Positions 1 through 10,399 of a stretch of 64,000 bases of DNA are shown one piece after another. The stretch covers positions 52,183,620-52,247,619 of the forward strand of contig CM056583.1 of assembly GCA_029721435.1 (NCBI GenBank), given 5' to 3'. The translations under genes and the position numbers were made by a program. Numbering within the stretch: the stretch's first letter is position 1; each line of letters starts with the position of its first letter. Source of the stretch: Gymnothorax reevesii. Its lineage: Eukaryota; Chordata; Actinopteri; Anguilliformes; Muraenidae. The notes below the pieces were generated by a model that was given only the letters and a program-made list of their open reading frames with translations, made no database searches and was not told where the DNA came from.

Positions 1-1100
1 TACGGTGCTTACAATACAAAAAATACTTGCCTTTCATTTCTGGGTATGCTAGAGAAACACTGAATTCAGATGTGTGTAAAAAGACATCTTTGATTTGTGT
101 AAGTTAGTTCATTTCAAGTCTCAATTATAAAACATCAACTTGGTTGCTAGCATCCAAGCAGTAAACAATAACCCTTGCTTCAGCGACATTAACTTTACCA
201 GCAATTCCATGAAGGTGCTGTCCCACCCCCAAGCATAATTAAAAGGCTTGTCTATTCAAACGTTTTGGATGAATTTCAACACAGTGATCTGTATGTGTTT
301 TATGAGAAAGTTGGAAAGGTTGGAGAACTAGAGGGTATGCTCATGGATAAAGCCACCATCCATGATGCAATGCAGTGTAATGGCAGCGTGCCCTTGGAAG
401 AACAGAAGAATGCGAGGGGTTTGACATACTGAGGTCAATATCCAAGCTCTCGGAAGTCTTCATGACATTATAATTTCAGTATGCGCCTTTGAATGTCATT
501 GTAAAACTCAGGCCTCTAGGACTCCTTCCATCGCTCTACAGGTTCAGCTATAACCCCATTCGTCAATTTGCTGAATTTATTGTACCCTCTGAGTAATATC
601 TCATCTCTTGTCTTGTAATGCTCAGAAACTAGTCGCCAATAGACACAGTACAAACGTCAACTGGTGTACAAAAAGATTATCTGCTCTGATAACCACAATA
701 TACTTGTATCAAGTTTATCAGCGTACTGTCCTTTTTGGTGGATGGTTTTAGGTGTTAGTGAAAGACAGTGAAATAAGTGCATGCATTTGCCTGTGCACAT
801 GCATGTGCACGCTAAAGCCCATGCCAAAATGAATCAACGAAGCCAGCCTAGTAGTATTCTTTTCAGTCTCAAGTAGTCTAGTCGACTGACCTGCGAGGGA
901 TGGATAGGAGACACACTGAACTAGGGGAGATCCTATTAGCTAGCTGCCATGCGAATCGGCAGTTGGCTCTCTGCATTGCCGCCCACAGTCGACAGTGGCC
1001 AGGCAGAGGCCTTTATCGATGCTGCGCAGACCCCCCAACACCTGCGCATTGCCCGCTCCTGCTCATCCCGCCTGCCTGTGATTGACTACCTGAGCTGATA
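1..1100. other. Unique non-coding DNA
   Basis: No frame over about 60 codons resembles a known protein, and no repeat family is recognisable. A short GCATGC/TGTGCACATGCA cluster near 780-815 is a local alternating purine-pyrimidine run. Nothing else stands out. Confidence 0.6.
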
Positions 1101-1180
1101 ACGGCTGGCATTATCTAAACAGAATTTGCATATTGGCGTAATTATTTCTCTGGGTTAATTAGCTCCCGTGATGCAGTCCA
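1100..1180. promoter_or_regulatory. Candidate conserved non-coding element
   Basis: Within 80 bp of unique sequence there is an octamer-like site (ATTTGCATAT, about 1123-1132), a TTATCTAA GATA-like site and a TTAATTAG homeodomain-type core (about 1156-1163). This mix is typical of vertebrate developmental enhancers. Conservation cannot be seen from one genome, so this is inference only. Confidence 0.25.
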
Positions 1181-1930
1181 CCCCTAAGAGACAGGCGTTC
1201 CGGTGGCAGGTTGGTGTTTATTTCATTCCCACTCCCCCACTCCCCCACCCCCCACATGCACTCACAAATTTGACAGGCTCCCCACAGTGAACCTGTTGCC
1301 AGGAATCACCAGGCATGGCTGTCAGATGCGCATTGCGTGCCTCCATTTTCTGTTGTTTTCTGTTCTCTCTTCATCGAGTAAACTGTAATCTGTCTCAACA
1401 GAGTTTGAAAGAAACTCATATGAGCGGCCTGCCCAGGTCCTTCAGCTTGCACTTCAGGGGCAATTATTCAGGCAACACCTCTTGTAAGTCAGAACTGTCA
1501 GAACCTGAGCTCACCTGTCTGCTTATTTAACTTTTTCATTTCGGGAACTTTGTGCAGTTACAAACACTGAGTATATAAGAGTACACAATGATGAGAACAA
1601 GCCTTTTAGTTTGTCCAAGCAGCCTATTTAACTGTCCTGGGTGTATTCCTACCTCTTCAGCAGTTCTTTACTCGCTTCTTACTTACATTGATACTGTGCA
1701 ATTTGTGAGCTATACATTGTTCCAAAGTAAAAAAAAAGTTATTGATTTATTTATTATTATTTTTTTCAAATAAATATTATAAACTGAACACTTGATAATA
1801 AAACCTTGTGACAATAAAACTCCACTTTAAAAAAAAAAAAACATTTTAAAAAAGTGAAAAAATAAAAATAAAAGTTTAAAAAGTTTATAAAAAACTTTTA
1901 AAATTTACAGTAAAAGCTGTGAAATATTTT
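1181..1930. other. Non-coding, A/T-rich 3' part
   Basis: No gene is supported. The short frames around 1203-1530 are not similar to any family I know. From about 1728 to 1920 the sequence becomes runs of A and T (for example a 12-A run near 1830), low-complexity DNA without a clear repeat unit. Confidence 0.5.
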
Positions 1931-1941
1931 TTGTGGTTAAA

Positions 1942-1983
1942 TCACTTGACGTTTTGACGCAACTTCGCGTCATTCTCAAGTGA
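1942..1983. other. Two-stage stem-loop (inverted repeat)
   Basis: Outer 8-bp arms TCACTTGA (1942-1949) and TCAAGTGA (1976-1983) are perfect complements. Inside them a 5-bp stem GACGC (1956-1960) pairs with GCGTC (1967-1971) around a 6-nt loop, leaving asymmetric internal loops of 6 and 4 nt. The layout looks like a folded RNA or a protein-binding cruciform. I cannot assign a family. A retroelement-associated ribozyme was considered, but the hammerhead core CUGAUGA is not present. Confidence 0.5.
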
Positions 1984-2291
1984 CTGAACACAACATGAAT
2001 ATATTGTGACTACCACAAAGGACTGCTGAGTTGTATTTAACGGGATTTTGGGGATGGTGAATTGTGGACACCTCATTGGCTGTAACTGCCCACTGAATGC
2101 AACCAACTAAGCCATTTTTTCCGCCCCCGCCTGAGTGGAGAACTGTTTCAGATTATAATGATATTTACTGTTTTTCAATAGTTTTATTTCAATGAAAGGC
2201 TTTATTTTTATTACTAAATTTAATAATTCATTTATTATCACTTTTGTTCATATTTCCAAAGAGTGGCACTAAAGTAGAGGGCACTATTTGA

Positions 2292-3635
2292 AGGGGACCT
2301 ATGATGCTGATCCCTCTTTTAATACATATTAGTAATGTTATAATGTTAGTTGTCCATACTCAACCTCTGAAAAGTTTCGAAACATATGATACAGGGGTTT
2401 TGCCGTAATCCAAGAATGTGATTTTGTGAACGTGATTTCCTCTCTGAACAGCTCCTCCTGAGATCTTTGCGAGATCTGGGCAAAACCTGACGTCAGGTTG
2501 TGCCATCCAATTAGCACAGACCTAGCCAGAGCCAATCACGGCACTGGACCTGCCCACACCGGAAACTATTCTAGCAGGCACTAACAACGGCAGATCATAC
2601 TATGCCTTAGTAGCGTCAACACTTTTGGAAATACAAAAGAAGAACCGCAGATCATTTGCGGTGCAGTTTTGTCAGTATCTCTCCCAAAGCTGCTTGTCCC
2701 TTTACTTTTGGATGCGAAGAAAAACACTTATTTCTCTTCCAAAAGAGGATACCACCAGAAATCAGTGGGTAGCTTTTTTTTGTTTACTGGCATCAAACAG
2801 CCACGGCCAAAGCGAACGTAAACTGCTTGCGCGCAGCATTTCACCAAAGACAGCTTTGTCAATAAAGGATAACTCGACACAGAATAAGCATTTCAGCTGC
2901 TTCTCAAACCTTTTATCCGTTCGTTTCTCCACGCTAGCAACACACCACAGCAATGCACACAAACCAGCAGGTCCTAATACACAGTCCATTAGCTGTTGGT
3001 CCACTTTTAGCTGCTCCTCATTATCCATGTTTCCCTCTCAACTCAGACTCACTAGATATCTACCGTCTCCGATCTACACTTGGGCATGTCGACCCGTTCT
3101 ACAAATGTGTCTATTTGGGGTGGATTCTAGCTTTCCCTGCATCCTAGCTACAGAGTAGACAAACCGCTGTACTCACCACTGTTGCCTGATTCGTGCATGA
3201 GCTGCCAGACTTTTGCAATGCGTCTTCCACTTTCGCCGTTGCGTTTATTAGAACAAGTTAATTTCATTAGATCTATACTGTACTGCGTTAGATTGCAGAA
3301 CATGCCGGTCGATTCCTTCGGTAGACGCGTCAGTTTCACTCTGAAGAGCCGGACCAGGAAAACTGCGTTCTGCTGCCTCGTCCTGCCTAGATCCGCCCTC
3401 CATAGAGCTGGCCAGTCAGAGGAAAGTGGGCACACGGGGAGTGGGGGCCATAGCAGAAGAGCCACCCCAATGATGCGTTTCAGGCAGAGACTTCTATGGA
3501 CTACAAATGGGGTTTTTTGAGGATGGCAATATGAGCGAAATAAGTACCCTTTTTTTTTTTTTGCACAATCAGGAGTACTCTAGGGTAGTCAAAGACCAAA
3601 ATATAAACTTGAAAAAACAGCATAATAGATCACCT
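2292..3635. mobile_element. TTAA-type MITE (Kolobok/T2-like), 1.34 kb
   Basis: The left end AGGGGACCTATGATGCTG and the inverted right end AGGTGATCTATTATGCTG match at 14 of 18 positions. They are flanked by TTGA (2288-2291) and TTAA (3636-3639), so the target was probably TTAA with one later change. A TTAA target and ends starting AGG fit the Kolobok/T2-MITE group known from Xenopus and fish; piggyBac also uses TTAA but usually has CCC ends. No transposase motif is readable inside. Frames at 2625-3158 (plus) and 2762-3028 (minus) exist but resemble nothing I know, so this is probably non-autonomous. Confidence 0.6.
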
Positions 3636-3639
3636 TTAA

Positions 3640-3944
3640 ACTTTCACAAACAACAATATGTACTGAGACATGATACATTTCTTTCATTTATTCACTGTGA
3701 AAAAAATGCTGGCTCAGGTGTTGCCATGGATTTTATTTTGAGCCAGAAGAGATTATTGTCTTTGTAACACATCAGTGATGTGATTTGGTGTCTAAATGGC
3801 GGCTCTCTAAATTGGTCTCTAAGTGACATCAATTTGCCTGCAGAGAGTGTTACCATCTGGGGGGACTAATCGAGAGAAGGTCACGATCTGGATGCAGAGA
3901 GGTTAAGTCCTCTACCCCCACTCTCTCCCTATAAACAGACACCC
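3640..3944. other. Non-coding, no feature seen
   Basis: Unique sequence between the MITE and the CA-rich block. I see no gene, repeat or motif cluster. Confidence 0.5.
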
Positions 3945-4200
3945 ATGCACTCACATACACAAACACACACACATGCAAACATGCATTCACACACACATAT
4001 GCATGCACGCACGCATGCACACACACCTGCACTTACATACACGCACAAACACACTCACTTGTTAAAATACACATGGGTGCATGTGCAATTGCACACACAC
4101 ACGCGCACACACACACAAACATGCTGGCTGACTTTCACACACACACACACACACACATACACTCACACACACACACACACACACACACACGCATGCACAC
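3945..4200. repeat. Imperfect CA/ACGC microsatellite cluster
   Basis: About 250 bp of interrupted CA repeats with CATG, ACGC and ACTC interruptions; the purest tracts are 4136-4155 and 4165-4190. A His/Thr-only reading frame across it is an artefact of the repeat. Confidence 0.9.
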
Positions 4201-5280
4201 CGACACCCACACCTCACAATGATGTGGCTCCTTTTTCCACCTGTTCAGCATCTGAGGGGAGAACCTGATTTCTGACCCCAAAGGACAGCAGAGGTCAGCC
4301 AGCTAGTGGCCTTGAATTGTCTTCTGCCTGCATCAAGACTACCCCTGTTACCTCCGGAGAACTCCCCCTGCATCTCATCAATTTATCCACTGCCAAATGA
4401 GAAGCCTGTGCTTATCTTTGAGATGGGATGCTAACAGGATACATAATCAAGTTTCACTAATAGTTTTCCAAATATCATGTGTATTTCCCAGCAACCCGGT
4501 TAACTCTACCTGGGGGGAAAGAAAATCTGCGATTCAATTGACATAAGTTAAAACTCCACTAAAACAACCACAACAGAGTGTCTTTATCTTTTATGGTGAT
4601 ACTTGCAGTACCATGCAGCTCTGCTGTATTGTTTTACAGGTGAGAAGAGATAAGAGACTCTGTTCTCACGTACATTCAGAGAAATTTATGGACTTTAAAG
4701 GGTAAGCACCAGATGTGGAAAAAAACATCAAACATTTCAGCAAAATGAAAGAAATTTTCCCATTATGAGAGAGCAATGCATCCATCTTCCAGACCTGTAA
4801 AGCCAGTTTTATCCAGTGAAGGAGGACTGAGGTCAGCAGCCTCTTTCCTCCTCGTTTACGAGCAGCTGCTGCTTTAGCCAATCAGGTGCCCTATGTCGAT
4901 CTGTGCAGATACTTTCTCTGCCACCTAGGGCAGCTCTGAGTTTGCCTTCTACATGATGGATATTCAGACTGACTTCTTTATTTATTTGTTTAATGATTTA
5001 TATTTTCTTAACCAGGATGATTATTAATATTCATCCTCTTAAGGTAAAACAAAATCCCTGTGTGTGGGGAGGGCTGAGGGCGAAACCATGACTAGAATGG
5101 GCCATTTGACGCAAAGAAAGCAGACCAGCTAAGGGTTAAGTCCTCTGTCCCCTTAATAAACGTGATCGCAATAAATCACAATCCCATTTTGTTTTTCCTG
5201 TTTCCTCATTTGTTCTGTTGTGTCTGCGTACCTTGTGACATTGGGAGTTTCAAAAACTGTTACATGACTGGTTTACGCTT
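4201..5280. other. Non-coding stretch, possible MITE end at 4695
   Basis: No gene is supported. At about 4692-4710 the sequence TTTAAAGGGTAAGCACC resembles the AGG-type ends of TTAA MITEs, and the following 180 bp reads like transposon-end DNA. I could not find the partner end, so it is at best a truncated copy. Confidence 0.3.
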
Positions 5281-5306
5281 AAAAAAAAAAAAAAAAAAAA
5301 AAAAAA
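5281..5306. repeat. Poly(A) run
   Basis: A run of about 25 consecutive A with no retroelement sequence recognisable upstream. Confidence 0.9.
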
Positions 5307-6085
5307 CTCTTCACATGATGCGTAGGCTAATTGTGGTTGCGTATGGCCACGGAATGAAAGCGTTCTGCTATTTGGATGTCATTCTCAGTCATTCTCTCTT
5401 TTTGAAAACAAAATGCTTAAGAACTGTTTAGTATTCAGGGTGCAGCATTTGACATTTTTTCTAAAGGCTGACAATCAGAAATCTAATATTATATGCTGAT
5501 TAAATTATATTGATGTTGGCACACAAACACAGGACTACTACAGTGAAAAGTAGCATAGCTGCTTGCAACAACAACAACAACCACCACAAAAAGCTAGGGC
5601 TAGGCATTTCCGTCACTAGTTTTTTTCTGCCTAGTTTATTTAACATTGGTTTAAGTGTTTTTCTGGGCTTTCTGCTTCAACTCAGAGCATGGTCAGCCAT
5701 GCTTCCAGAAATTTGTATGGAAAAGGAGGAGATGGGATGTGAGGGGGGACTCACCATGATGAATGGGTAGCTCCTGCAGTGAATGGGGTACAAAGCAGCC
5801 CCCTTTTTAACAGTGTGAGATTTAAGGACCACCCGGACAGCTGGCCTGCCTTTGAGCTCATAAAGAGGCATGCATTTAGTGACACTTAGACTGTACTTTA
5901 TATGCATGGGGGTTAGCACCTTTGTAAATTGCCTGTGCAAGTACTGTATGCGTGTGGAATTGTGCTTTGTTTCTAACATGAGTAATTAAATGACACTAAA
6001 TTGCCAAATTATCATTGCATGCATCCGTATGCCAAGTATCATCCAAAATGTGATATAAATGCTCATATATCTTCTCACAACATCA
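5307..6085. other. Non-coding, no feature seen
   Basis: Contains a small CAA tract near 5568-5582. Two overlapping frames (5510-5770 plus, 5677-5979 minus) do not resemble known proteins and lack gene context. Confidence 0.45.
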
Positions 6086-6089
6086 CAAA

Positions 6090-7850
6090 AAATATACGAT
6101 TGGGTAAAGTGTCCGATGGTGGGGGACATGACCACAAGGCCTCTTTTGACTTTGCACTCGGCTTTGAGCCTGCTATCTGCCAGATAACGCTGCTCCAGGA
6201 GGATGTTTTCAGAATTATCGTTGGGCACAGGAGAGTAGAGACAAGATAAAGAGTCAAGCTTGACATTTTTGGAACCAAGATGATTAGACAAGACAAAATT
6301 AAGCCTGGCAAAGCAGAGGGACAAACTGATTGCCTGGAGTTCAGCCTCTTAGCAGTAGAGTGGTACTCCAGGTCGTGATAGTCCATCCAGGTTAGGAACG
6401 GGAGACCGGATCCTTCCAGCTAATATTTCCACTTCTTTAAGGCAAGCTCTACCATTAACAGCTCCTGGTCATTGATATAATAACAATCATTAAAAGAAGA
6501 AGGCACATAGGAGTATTTTTTCGTCTGCTGCTCGCTGGATGAAGACAGCCCCAGCACCCACATCGGAGGCATCGACTTTTAAAAGATTTAGAGGTGCTGA
6601 GGATTTGGGAGCATGAGGATGGGTGCAGCGGTGAACAAGTCCTTGAGAGGATGGAAGGTGAAGGCTGCTTAGGGGGTCCAGTCAAAGGGAGTCTTACTGG
6701 ACCTCGAATGAACTTCTAAAATAAATTAGCAAACCCAAGAAACCTCTGTCGTTCCATAGGGTTCTAAGGGTCTAGCTAACACAGCACAGCCTGTACTTTT
6801 TTGCGATCCATCTGCAAAGCACCCTGAGTCACAGTGAAGCCTAGAAAAAGGGGGCAATGGTGCGATGGAATTCCCATTTTTCTGGTTTCGAGTTGAGGTG
6901 ATTCTCCAACAATTGTTGAATAACCAGGCAGATGTGGCAGGTATACTCCACGAGGGTTGGAAAGAAAACAAGGATATCATCTAGATTAGCTGGGAGACCA
7001 TGTCTCAGAAGACATCATTGATGAAATCATGTAAAAACGACAGGGGCGTTAGCAAGGTCCAGTTATTCATAGTGGTCTGAGGGGTGTTCAACATTGTCTT
7101 CCATAGATCTCCTTTCCAAATGTGCACTAGGTGTTGTACGTGCCCAGCTTGGTAATGACAGCTCTGGAGCTTGGAGAGTGCCAGGTCCATCAGAGGAAGA
7201 GCTTAACAATTCTTGACAGTCATAGAGTTGAGTCACCCATCATCAATGCAGTGGCATAGAGACCCATCATTTTTAGTCATGAAGTGGAAATCCACTCCGG
7301 CTGGTGAGGAAGAAACTTGAATGATTCCAGAAGCCAGGGACTGATTTATAAGCTCCTCCACAGGCTGGGACACATGTGTTGTTAGGGACTAGAGCCAACC
7401 CTTAGGGGGCAATGTCCTGGACAGTACAGCTAATGGTACAATAGCAGGGTCTATGTGATGGAAGTGACGCAGCTTGAACCTTACTCAAAGCCAAACAGAG
7501 ATCCTAGTAGATAACAGGAACTTGTCTGGGGTTCGTTAGCTCATGCTGGTTGTCAGTGGAAGGAAGGGTAATTGGACTTTAGGCTGAGCAAAGACTGGAC
7601 TGGGAACAACACAAAGTCCACTCTTGGATGGAACCCAATGGCCCTTCCAGCACCATCCGGCCACGCGGTGACTCCATGATAAAGAATGCCCACTCTTTGG
7701 AGGTACTGGCAGTGGTCAAGTCAAGATCTTCAGGAGGTAAACAAGACTGGAATGAAAATGATTTCTATACCTGAGTCTATTAATGCCCTGCTAGAGACTG
7801 GGTGACCTTTCCAGGTCAGGTGAATAAGTAGGATCGGTCGAGGAGATGAG
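6090..7850 (-). pseudogene. Ty3/gypsy pol relic: protease, RT, RNase H
   Basis: Decayed gypsy-type pol read on the minus strand through several frames. In coding order: an aspartic protease stretch with the DSG signature intact (about 7770-7787, ALIDSG); an RT N-terminal block with the family pattern GII-x-SSSPAG (about 7296-7325); the RT catalytic motif as NLDDILVF (6967-6987), with Asn where the first Tyr should be; the RNase H start; and the RNase H to integrase connection with GSKN, then a degenerate DALSR-like stretch (about 6240-6290). No integrase is present and the copy stops near 6090. Multiple stops and frameshifts rule out function. Chromodomain-type fish gypsy lineages carry this same domain order. 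Confidence 0.8.
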
Positions 7851-7888
7851 ACGACTGCCTTGGACAGCACCTCTCTCACAGATGTAGC

Positions 7889-8152
7889 TCAAATCTGCCA
7901 GATGGGGTATTCAGCAATGAGATGGTTGGCACTTTCAAAATAGAGGCATATAATCTGCTTGATTTGGTGCAACCATTGCTCTGGAGGCAGCATGTGAAGC
8001 TGAGGCTGGTCGGTGGCCATGGGTATCGAGGGAGCTATATGGGGTGCGGCTCCAAGCAAAGCATCTCGGCAAGCAGGCAGGGCCGGGGCCTGTAACTTTT
8101 CCCGCCAATCTAGGAATGATCCAGGAATGAGGAGGAAATAAGTGAGGAACAC
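7889..8152 (-). pseudogene. Ty3/gypsy gag C-terminal relic (zinc knuckle)
   Basis: Open 87-codon minus-strand frame directly upstream, in coding sense, of the protease relic. Its last part reads ICLYFESANHLIAEYP, a decayed retroviral-type CCHC knuckle: the first Cys and the His survive, the second and third Cys are now Phe and Tyr. The preceding proline-rich linker is typical of gypsy Gag. The more N-terminal Gag and the 5' LTR are missing. The copy breaks off near 8155, next to the start of a plus-strand LINE, so one element probably interrupted or truncated the other. Confidence 0.7.
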
Positions 8153-8194
8153 TTGGAATTTATGAAATTAAGAGGTACTTTGGATACTGTTCTC

Positions 8195-9602
8195 ACATTA
8201 AGACAACTGTTGGAAAAGTACGATGAGGGACAGAAAAAAGAGCACTGTGTGTTTACAAACCTGATTTGACATACAGTGGAGTGCCAAGGCAGGAGCTGTG
8301 CTACTGCATGAAGAAGAAAGCCTCCAAGAAGTACATTTGGTTGATAGGGGACATGTACAGGGACAGAAAAACACTCGTCAGATGCACAATGGGAACCAGA
8401 GTCATTCAGCGTAAAGGTTGGATTGCTCTAAGGTTCAGCATTAAGCCCTTTCCTCTTCACCATCATCATAGATGTGCTGACTGACAGTGAGGAGGAGTGC
8501 TCCTCATGATATTTGCAGATGATGTGGTCTTCTGTGTAGAAGACAAAGCCTAAATTCGGTGGGACCTACAGGACTAGTGTGTTGTCCTGGAAGAAAAGGG
8601 AAGAAGGTACCTGCAAAGAAGACAGAATATGCCCTGCCAATGAAGGGCTGAACCAGGAATGAGGATTAGGGCCAAAAGTTAACCAACTGTGACAGAATTC
8701 AAATATCTGGGAAGTACAATTCAGAGTGAAGGTGGGGCAGGCAGCAAGGTCAATAGACCTTAAGTGGGCGAGAACAACTCTGGGAAGCTCAGTGGGATCC
8801 TATGTGATCTTAAGGTTCCGAACAGGGTGAAGGGGAAACTACATGGCATTGTTTTGCATCCAGCAATGATGTATGGCATGGACACAAAGCCTCTGACTAA
8901 GAAGGAGGCAGAGCAAGATGAAAATGAGCAGATGCATATTAGATTTGATGAGGACAGGGAGAGAAATAAGGACTTGCTAAGTAGGTTGGGTACCAGGGAG
9001 CTAAGCATGAGGTGCAGGCAGGCAAGACTACGAGGTACAGATATATGAGGAAGAGAGAAGAGGACAACATGCAGAATATCTATGGTCATGGCATTACCTT
9101 GTAGAAGAAGAGTGGAAGAGTGGAAGACTACTGAGAACATGGAAGGAGCATGTGATGAAAGACATGTCTGAAGTTAAAGCAACTGAGGAGGACACCCAAG
9201 ATAGTCGCTTATGGAAGAAAAAGGTCCACATAGCACAATCCCATGCACATAAGTAGGACAAGCTTAAAGGTGCATTATGCAAGGTTGTTTATTTTCTGTG
9301 CATGACATCTCTCTAAGATCCGCTAGCTAACTGCCCCTGAATTCACTGTAAAAAAAATACCTGGGCTCTGGGGAACGCACAGGCATCACAAACTGCAAAT
9401 AAACACAGGGGGCACAGGCTGTGCCCCATAACATAACAAACCGTTCCGGCCAATCACAGACAAGAGTTGACAGTTACGGAAGCATAGGAAGGAGGGAACT
9501 ATGGGATGGAGACGCGAGCTACCTCTGTTTTGTTTGAATTCAAACGTCAACAGAAGTGATGTCAACAAACTTGCGTAGTGCACCTTTAAAGAAGAAGAAG
9601 CA
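8195..9602 (+). pseudogene. RTE-like LINE reverse transcriptase relic
   Basis: Plus-strand non-LTR retrotransposon, broken by frameshifts. Readable in order: an LLEKYDEGQKKEHCVF-type segment (about 8202-8255); a PRQELCYCM segment ending CTMGTR (8266-8400); the RT catalytic box FADDVVF (8512-8532); KYLGSTIQSEGG (about 8701-8735); LCDLKVPNRVKGKL with PAMMYGMDTKPL (8800-8900); and a basic ARLR-type region (9015-9040). This order matches the RT and C-terminal part of RTE/BovB-type fish LINEs; clade is tentative. The 3' tail continues as GGACAAGC, then AGAAGAAGAAG at 9590, after an inserted MITE. The 5' end, including the endonuclease, is missing, as is usual for truncated LINE copies. Confidence 0.75.
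9268..9585. mobile_element. TTAA-flanked MITE, 318 bp, nested in LINE tail
   Basis: Ends AGGTGCATTATGCAAG and, inverted, AGGTGCACTACGCAAG match at 14 of 16 positions. Both sides carry TTAA (9264-9267 and 9586-9589). Removing the element and one TTAA rejoins the LINE tail as GGACAAGC-TTAA-AGAAGAAG, so the insertion is younger than the LINE. It has the same TTAA target and AGG-start ends as the 2292-3635 element, consistent with Kolobok/T2-type MITEs. There is no coding capacity. Confidence 0.8.
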
Positions 9603-9664
9603 CGTAGCAAAAAGTGTTAGAAATGTTACAATTTATTTCAAATACTGGTTATTGTCCCTATTTC

Positions 9665-9735
9665 CTTACCATAACCTTACCCCCCAACCTTAACCCTATC
9701 CACAACCTAAACCCTACATCCCAGCCCTAGCCCTT
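9665..9735. repeat. Degenerate telomere-like (CCCTAA) tract
   Basis: Repeated AACCTTA, AACCCTA and AACCTAAACCCTA variants of the vertebrate telomere hexamer over about 70 bp. The units are diverged, so this is an old interstitial tract or a coincidental simple repeat. Confidence 0.55.
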
Positions 9736-9970
9736 TGTTTTGTTGTGTTATATGTTGTTCTGTGTCATGATACAGTGTTTTGCTGCATGTTGTTTTGTGT
9801 TGTGCTGCATTGTTTTGTTGTGCTGTATTGTGCCATGTTGCTTTGTTGAGTTGTGTTGCTGTGTCTTTTGTAGTGTTTGTGATGTTATTTTGTGCTATTT
9901 TGCTGTATTGTGTTTTTTTTTTTTTGTGTTACTGCATTATGTTGTGTTGCTTTGCGTGGTGTGTTTCAAT
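9735..9970. repeat. GT-rich TGTTGTGTTGC-like repeat
   Basis: About 235 bp built from variants of TGTTGTGTTGC, TGTTTTG and TGTGCTG. Two overlapping Cys/Val/Leu-rich frames here (9740-9985 and 9780-10205) come from the repeat and should not be called genes. Confidence 0.75.
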
Positions 9971-10195
9971 AATGGACCAAAATAACTTCACTACAATCCT
10001 AATCCATCAACTCCAGTTCAACTGGAATGCACTGATGAAAGAATCTCGAAGTGCTGATCAAAATGTATTTGACTTTGAAAATAAATGTTTACAGTTCCAC
10101 AACAGCTACAGCGGAGGGACCAGACTATCAAGCACACCACATTTACAGTTCAGGAGTTATTTCAGGATCATCAATAGAATTCTAATTATTATTCC

Positions 10196-10395
10196 TATAA
10201 CCTAGCCCTAATCCTTACCCTTCCTCTACCCTAACTAGAAACCCATACCCTATCCCTAATCCTAAACCTAACCATAACTCTGACCTTTTTGTCCACTGTT
10301 GTGTCTTGTGTTGCTGTGTTTTTTTGTGCTGTGGTGTGACCGAGTTGGTATGCCATTGTGTTATGTAATGTTCTGTTGAAGTGAAGACAGGTGAC
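10196..10395. repeat. Second telomere-like plus GT-rich tract
   Basis: The pair of patterns at 9665-9970 recurs: CCTAGCCCTAATCCTTACCC-type telomere-like units (10199-10275), then TGTTGTGTCTTGTGTTGCTG-type units (10295-10395). Smaller TGTTGTG islands follow at about 10585-10625 and 10686-10712. Confidence 0.55.
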
Positions 10396-10399
10396 TTGG

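Noticed and set aside
1942..1983. Hammerhead ribozyme
   Set aside because: The nested stems are suggestive, but the conserved CUGAUGA and GAAA core segments are not present in the right places.
3945..4268. His/Thr-rich 107-codon protein
   Set aside because: It is the translation of a CA microsatellite.
4666..4881. TTAA MITE starting at 4695
   Set aside because: Only one AGG-type end is visible and no partner end was found, so borders cannot be given.
9740..10205. Cys-rich secreted or membrane protein frames
   Set aside because: The Cys/Val/Leu composition comes from the TGTTGTG repeat; two frames over the same DNA are equally open.
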